Position numbers and translations under genes: made by a program
Shown here: positions 59,061 through 64,000 of the stretch, piece after piece
How positions within the stretch are numbered: the first letter of the stretch is position 1
How the letters are laid out: every line of letters begins with the position of its first letter
The notes under the pieces: generated by a model
Database searches by the model: none
What the model was told of the DNA's origin: nothing
The model's input: only the letters and a program-made list of their open reading frames with translations
NCBI RefSeq assembly: GCF_036421855.1
Contig: NZ_JAZGOK010000007.1
Length of the DNA stretch: 64,000 nt
Reading direction: 5' to 3' (one strand)
Source of the DNA: Georgenia_B sunbinii
GTDB taxonomy: Bacteria; Actinomycetota; Actinomycetes; Actinomycetales; Actinomycetaceae

Positions 59061-59530
59061 TGCCTCGCAAGGGACCTATCGCCCCTCGGCCGCTGGTCGT
59101 CGACCCCGTTTACGGGTCGCCCGTGGTCACCCAGCTCGTCAACCGCATCCTGCGGGACGGCAAGAAGTCGACCGCCGAGCGGATCGTCTACGACGCCCTC
59201 GAGGGTGTCCGGGAGAAGACCGACAGCGACCCCGCCGTCGTCCTCAAGCGCGCGCTGGAGAACGTCCGCCCCTCGCTGGAGGTCCGCTCCCGTCGTGTTG
59301 GTGGCGCCACCTACCAGGTGCCGGTCGAGGTGCGTACCCCTCGCCAGACCACCCTCGCGCTGCGCTGGCTGGTCGACTACTCCCGCGCCCGGCGCGAGAA
59401 GACCATGACCCAGCGTCTGATGAACGAGATCCTTGACGCCTCGAACGGCCTCGGTGCCGCGGTGAAGCGACGCGAGGACGTTCACAAGATGGCTGAGGCC
59501 AACCGGGCGTTCGCGCACTACCGCTGGTAG
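59060..59530 (+). CDS. rpsG: 30S ribosomal protein S7
   Basis: This S7 has 156 residues, with MPRKGPIAPRPLVVDPVYGS, LVNRILRDGKKSTAERIVY, RSRRVGGATYQVPVEV and a C-terminal HKMAEANRAFAHYRW. It nucleates assembly of the 30S head and in enterobacteria represses its operon. fusA starts 49 bases later. Confidence 0.98.
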   Translation: MPRKGPIAPRPLVVDPVYGSPVVTQLVNRILRDGKKSTAERIVYDALEGVREKTDSDPAVVLKRALENVRPSLEVRSRRVGGATYQVPVEVRTPRQTTLALRWLVDYSRARREKTMTQRLMNEILDASNGLGAAVKRREDVHKMAEANRAFAHYRW

Positions 59531-59578
59531 TCGCGGCTCCCACGCCGTCCGATCGAAATCGACTGAAGAGAGTCTGCT

Positions 59579-61681
<2,103 letters not shown>

Positions 61682-61803
61682 GTCCCACAGGTCGACCCAG
61701 TACGACCCCACAACACAAACCGACCCGTAGGACATGCTGGCCGGCAGGCGCCGTAAGCACCTGGCGGCGAGCAGACAACTACCCGAGTCCCAGGAGGACC
61801 CAA

Positions 61804-62997
<1,194 letters not shown>

Positions 62998-63058
62998 TCC
63001 ACCGCCGGACGCGAGTCCGGCACCGGCTGCCCGCGAGGCAGCCACCAGCTTCACGCTC

Positions 63059-63087
63059 AGGGCCTGGCGGCCATGCCGCCAGGCCCT
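63059..63087 (+). terminator. Hairpin terminator after tuf
   Basis: A perfect 13-bp stem, AGGGCCTGGCGGC (63059-63071) with GCCGCCAGGCCCT (63075-63087), has the loop CAT. It is 61 bases after the tuf stop. Confidence 0.75.
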
Positions 63088-63140
63088 CAGTCGTTCCCAC
63101 CCCGCCCCACCCCCATTTCCGCCCCGCCCCCCACATCCGC

Positions 63141-63297
63141 GAGAGCGGGATTGTCCACGCTGCCGCTCCCCGCCCCCGTGCGTGCGTCTCGCCCTGGTGT
63201 GCGAGAGCGGGATTGTGCGCGAGAGCGGGATTTTCGACGGCGCCGGGTCTCGCCCTCGTGCGTGTGTCTCGCCCCCGTGCGCGAGAGCAGGATTGTC
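63141..63297 (+). repeat. Dispersed GAGAGCGGGATTGTC units, plus orientation
   Basis: Four copies of the repeat core occur at 63141, 63203, 63221 and 63283, in the same orientation as the arrays at 9229 and 31904. Between them are near-repeats of segments like TCTCGCCC and CGTGCGTG, so a longer degenerate unit of about 80 bases, holding the core, seems duplicated. Confidence 0.85.
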
Positions 63298-63356
63298 GTC
63301 GGAGATGCCCAATACGCAGCTCGCAGTAGCCGTGGCCGGTGAGGTGCGCCCTCGTG

Positions 63357-63690
63357 GACAATCCCGCTGTGGGTGACAATCCTGCTGTCGGGGACAAGTC
63401 TGCTGTGGGTGACAATCCTGCTGTCGGGGACAAGTCGGCGGTGGGGACAAGTCTGCTGTGGGTGACAATCCTGCTGTCGGGGACAAGTCGGCGGTGGGGA
63501 CAAGTCTGCTGTGGGTGACAATCCTGCTGTCGGGGACAAGTCGGCGGTGGGGACAAGTCTGCTGTGGGTGACAATCCTGCTGTCGGGGACAAGTCGGCGG
63601 TGGGGACAAGTCTGCTGTGGGTGACAAGTCGGCGGTGGGGACAAGTCTGCTGTGGGGGACAAGTCGGCTGTGGGGGACAACCCTGCTCTC
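63357..63690 (-). repeat. Nineteen-unit array of 17/18-bp repeats with a 53-bp higher-order period, minus orientation
   Basis: Units start at 63357, 63375, 63393, 63411, 63429, 63446, 63464, 63482, 63499, 63517, 63535, 63552, 63570, 63588, 63605, 63623, 63640, 63658 and 63676. The core on this strand reads GACAATCCTGCTGTC or GACAAGTCTGCTGTG, the reverse complement of the core in the other arrays. From 63411 to 63623 a 53-base block (18+17+18) recurs at 63411, 63464, 63517, 63570 and, in part, 63623. The array is inverted relative to the units at 63141-63297. Confidence 0.95.
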
Positions 63691-64000
63691 GCGGCGAGGG
63701 GGTGGCTCTTGCGGGGTGGCGGATGGCTGGTAGGGTGGTGCAGCCGGGAACGTGTCCCGGAACGTCCCTCGTGCCCGCCAGGATCGGGGCAGTGTGGGGA
63801 CGTTGCCGATGTTGTCGCCCGTACTCGTACCGGTGATGACCAAGACCACACCGGTGAGCGCCGGATCGATTCGCCATGAGGGGGATCGGTCTGGCAGACT
63901 GTACCGGTTGCCTGGGGTCAAATGCCCCAGGAGTCAAACTGCCGAGTCGGGCCCCGCGCCCAGGCTCCACATGCAAGTACAGGCCCCGCATCCGCAGGAT
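63691..64000 (+). other. Gene-free region, probable leader of a downstream S10-type ribosomal operon
   Basis: No coding frame is convincing here. CCGGGA and TCCCGG (63744-63760) form a small hairpin, and CCTGGGG (63911-63917) with CCCCAGG (63925-63931) forms a 7-bp stem with a 7-base loop. The position after rpsL-rpsG-fusA-tuf and the end of the window suggest the promoter and leader of the rpsJ operon, but rpsJ itself is not in the window. Confidence 0.45.

Noticed and set aside
63357..63690. A CRISPR array
   Set aside because: Units are 17-18 bases, directly adjacent with no unique spacers, and no cas genes are in the window.

Overview
This window is a GC-rich, gene-dense chromosomal segment. 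Many genes start with GTG or TTG, stop and start codons often overlap by four bases (ATGA/GTGA), and the gene families are actinobacterial: a menaquinone-linked 14-subunit complex I, HadA/HadB-type dehydratases beside rpmG, an FprA-type ferredoxin reductase and TTG-started rpoB and rpoC. Gene order resembles Streptomyces and Mycobacterium, and no mycolate-specific genes are seen. I infer an actinobacterium, possibly in or near the Intrasporangiaceae/Dermatophilaceae, but the sequence does not settle the genus. No insertion sequence, prophage, CRISPR array or rRNA gene was found.

Layout: (1) 1-8.9 kb is a selenium and formate module. It holds the 3' end of selD, a selenocysteine-containing formate dehydrogenase (fdhA with an in-frame UGA and a bSECIS hairpin, then fdhB and an NrfD-type anchor), an AarF/ABC1 kinase-like gene and convergent fdhD. 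(2) 9.1-10.7 kb is a membrane-anchored HtrA-like protease whose N-terminal tail contains an in-frame 18-bp tandem repeat. (3) 10.8-31.9 kb is a menaquinone and respiration block: menF, menG(ubiE), a MenJ-like reductase, nuoA to nuoN in one tightly coupled run, and a polyprenyl diphosphate synthase. (4) 32.1-34.9 kb holds fprA, htpX and a YajQ-family gene. (5) 35.0-36.6 kb holds tRNA-Tyr, tRNA-Thr, tRNA-Met, rpmG, hadA and hadB. (6) 36.6-46.3 kb holds an MFS transporter, murB, an adenosine deaminase-like gene, an APH-fold gene, two paralogous low-complexity exported proteins, a divergent OmpR-type two-component system and an aminotransferase. (7) 46.5-63.0 kb is the translation and transcription block: tRNA-Trp, secE, nusG, rplK, rplA, an L10 leader, rplJ, rplL, rpoB, rpoC, rpsL, rpsG, fusA and tuf. 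(8) 63.0-64.0 kb has no gene. It holds the tuf terminator, a large array of 17/18-bp repeats and what looks like the leader of an S10-type operon just outside the window.

How it works together: formate dehydrogenase and complex I both deliver electrons to menaquinone. MenF, MenG, the MenJ-like reductase and the prenyl synthase make or modify that quinone. SelD supplies selenophosphate for the Sec residue of FdhA, and FdhD matures its molybdenum/tungsten cofactor. The main points of interest are the Sec/SECIS formate dehydrogenase, a family of 18-bp tandem repeats at three loci (one translated inside htrA, one with a 53-bp higher-order period after tuf), and 11-bp-phased direct repeats that look like OmpR-family operators upstream of two paralogous exported-protein genes and of the adjacent histidine kinase.
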